Below, piece by piece: positions 62,662 to 64,000 of a stretch of DNA of 64,000 bases. Location of the stretch: the NCBI RefSeq assembly GCF_014203155.1, contig NZ_JACHIK010000005.1:238689-302688 (forward strand). The letters are read 5' to 3'. Positions within the stretch are counted from its first letter, which is position 1; the number at the start of each line of letters is the position of its first letter. The DNA comes from Shinella fusca (lineage in GTDB: Bacteria > Pseudomonadota > Alphaproteobacteria > Rhizobiales > Rhizobiaceae). The notes beneath the pieces are model-generated. The model saw only the letters and a program-made list of their open reading frames with translations. It searched no databases and was not told the origin of the DNA. Made by a program: the position numbers and the translations under genes.

Positions 62662-63728
62662 TGCACGTCTCCTCCGACAGGCGCGACCCTCTGGCCGGGG
62701 CGCAGCAGCTTCGTGCCGTCGGCAACGTAAATCTCACCCTCCTCGATGCCGCCGGAAATCAGCGCCGAGCCCGTCTCGTAGGAGAGGACGTCCACGGCGC
62801 GCAGGCTGACCGTCTCGCTCGCCTTGTCGACCACCCACAGCGCCGGCTTGCGACCGATGCCGGAAAGCGCCTGCCAGGGCACGACCGCGACGCGCCGCGG
62901 CGCGAGCGCGCCGACGCCAACCACGGAGGCGCCGAGCGTCATTTCCGGCGGCGTCCGGTCGAGGCCGATCTTCACCCGCACCGTGCCGGTCGCCGCATCG
63001 ATGGTTGGCGAGACCTCGCGGACATTGCCCGTGGTACGGACCTTGTCGTCGCTGAGCAGCGTCACCACCACGCCGTCCTTGGAGGGATTGGCGAAGAACA
63101 GCGATTCGTAGACGTCGAAGACGGCATCGCGCGGGCCGTTGTCGGCAAGGGTGAACATGGTCTGCGCCGCCTGCGCCACCTGGCCGGCCTCGGCGAGGCG
63201 GGCGGTGACGATGCCGTCGGCCGGTGCGCGCAACTCCGTATAGGAAAGCACTTCCCGGGCCGTGTCGCGCTGGGCGACGGCCGCTTCGCGCGCGCTCTCG
63301 GCCGTGCGCAGCGCCGTCTCGGCATCGTCGAGGTCGCGCTGGGTGCTGATACCGTCGTTGAGAAGGGATTTCTGCCGGTCGTAATTGGTGCGGGCGAGCT
63401 TCAGTTGCGCCTCGGCCGCGCGAACGCCCGCCTCCGCCGCCTCGACATCGGCATGCTGTTCTTCCGGGTCCAGTTCGGCCAGGACCTGGCCTTCCTTCAC
63501 CGTATCGCCGACATCGACGAACCAGGCGGTGATGCGTCCGCCGACGCGGAAGGAGAGATCCGTCTCCACGCGCGCCGCCACCTCGCCGGTGACGGTGACG
63601 GATTGTTCGCGCTCCTCGAAATGCGCCGGCGCGATCCGCACCGGCCGCGCCGCGCCGTCGGCGAAGGCCGGCATGGCGGCGGCCGAAAGCAGCAAGGCCG
63701 CAAGCATCACTCTGCCCGATCGGGTCAT
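62658..63728 (-). CDS. RND efflux adaptor (first adaptor)
   Basis: 356 residues from the ATG at 63728, which opens a signal peptide (TRSGRVMLAALLLSAAAM, cleavage after AFA); an ATG at 63740 is possible. The same domain order: lipoyl half (RVGGRITAWFVDVGDTVKEG), hairpin rich in Ala/Glu, second half (YTELRAPADGIVTARLAEAG) and C-terminal barrel. It differs clearly from the adjacent adaptor, so the pump likely uses a mixed adaptor ring. First gene of the operon. Confidence 0.88.
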   Translation of the reverse strand: MTRSGRVMLAALLLSAAAMPAFADGAARPVRIAPAHFEEREQSVTVTGEVAARVETDLSFRVGGRITAWFVDVGDTVKEGQVLAELDPEEQHADVEAAEAGVRAAEAQLKLARTNYDRQKSLLNDGISTQRDLDDAETALRTAESAREAAVAQRDTAREVLSYTELRAPADGIVTARLAEAGQVAQAAQTMFTLADNGPRDAVFDVYESLFFANPSKDGVVVTLLSDDKVRTTGNVREVSPTIDAATGTVRVKIGLDRTPPEMTLGASVVGVGALAPRRVAVVPWQALSGIGRKPALWVVDKASETVSLRAVDVLSYETGSALISGGIEEGEIYVADGTKLLRPGQRVAPVGGDVQ

Positions 63729-63946
63729 CGTCGTCTCCACTGTTGCAGAAACCCCATTTAATGTGGGTCCTCATTATATCGCGAAGAGCAGACTGGCAAG
63801 CCTTGGTGCCGACTTGCCGCATGGCGAGTGTGGCCAACTCTTGGCGAAAAGCCAATCGGCAAGGTAGTCGCGACGGCAAATTATGATTAAGTCCTGTTTT
63901 TCATCGCTTGTCTTATGACTTTCTGCGCCGGACGGGCGAATATGAA

Positions 63947-63980
63947 CCGCTGCGAGAGGGTTGCCTCCCTCTCTCAGCGG
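63947..63980. repeat. Imperfect inverted repeat near the window end
   Basis: CCGCTGCGAGAGGG and CCCTCTCTCAGCGG pair over 14 positions with one mismatch and a 6-base loop. No T-run follows on either strand. The 63729-64000 stretch holds no supported gene; it contains the upstream region of the efflux operon. Confidence 0.4.
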
Positions 63981-64000
63981 CGAGGGTCGGATCGTTGAAT

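Noticed and set aside
63915..64000. Short plus-strand frame beginning at the ATG near 63915.
   Set aside because: It ends after about 27 codons, overlaps an inverted repeat and lacks a ribosome site.

Overview
The window is a GC-rich, densely coding chromosome-like segment from an alphaproteobacterium, most likely a member of the Rhizobiaceae (Sinorhizobium/Ensifer/Shinella type). The evidence is the gene content: a hmu heme-uptake cluster divergent from tonB with RirA-type iron boxes, a PhyR-NepR-EcfG stress locus, a smo/mtlK polyol operon, soxBDAG, and RIME-like intergenic repeats. The genus is inferred, not proven. No rRNA, tRNA, CRISPR array, prophage or insertion sequence with a transposase was seen.

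Layout. 1-1.1 kb: start of a TetR repressor with its palindromic operator, a truncated hemoglobin and a DUF423 protein. 1.1-7.7 kb: iron/heme region, with a DUF2325 pair, tonB and a secreted partner on the minus strand and hmuSTUV on the plus strand; two TGA-N9-TCA (IRO/RirA) sites lie in the promoter regions. 7.7-12.1 kb: general stress response, with two small membrane proteins behind a perfect EcfG promoter, an HWE kinase, ecfG, nepR and phyR. 12.3-22.4 kb: a minus-strand polyol operon under a SorC-family regulator (smoE, smoF, smoG, smoK, smoS, mtlK, a HAD phosphatase and an FGGY kinase). 22.6-35.6 kb: reductive pyrimidine catabolism (preT, preA, a RutR-like repressor, N-carbamoyl-beta-alanine amidohydrolase, dihydropyrimidinase) followed by a NitT/THI5-type ABC importer; an exoD gene, a cupin gene and a DUF559 gene sit among them. 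35.8-41.3 kb: an RND efflux pair and a Dnr/NnrR-like Crp/Fnr regulator with a perfect FNR-type box. 41.3-49.4 kb: a diguanylate cyclase, three small genes resembling urease-operon companions, and the branched-chain amino-acid importer livHMGF-DUF6867-livK. 49.7-57.3 kb: soxBDAG plus a GcvT-type dimethylglycine/sarcosine dehydrogenase. 57.4-63.7 kb: cysQ and a second RND efflux operon with two tandem adaptors.

How the genes work together. HmuT-HmuU-HmuV import heme, HmuS handles it in the cytoplasm and TonB energises an outer-membrane receptor not in this window. The stress locus is a complete partner-switching circuit, and the perfect EcfG promoter at 7697-7721 ties the neighbouring membrane-protein pair to it. 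The smo genes import and oxidise hexitols. PreTA, dihydropyrimidinase and the amidohydrolase form the three-step reductive breakdown of uracil/thymine, with a RutR-like operator in front of the amidohydrolase gene. SoxBDAG and the dehydrogenase demethylate sarcosine and related N-methyl glycines.

I found no convincing new multi-gene system. The best leads are promoter-level links (EcfG, IRO, RutR-like, FNR-type sites), a 44-bp perfect inverted repeat with a DUF559 gene splitting an ABC operon, and apparent urease-operon companions without urease genes.
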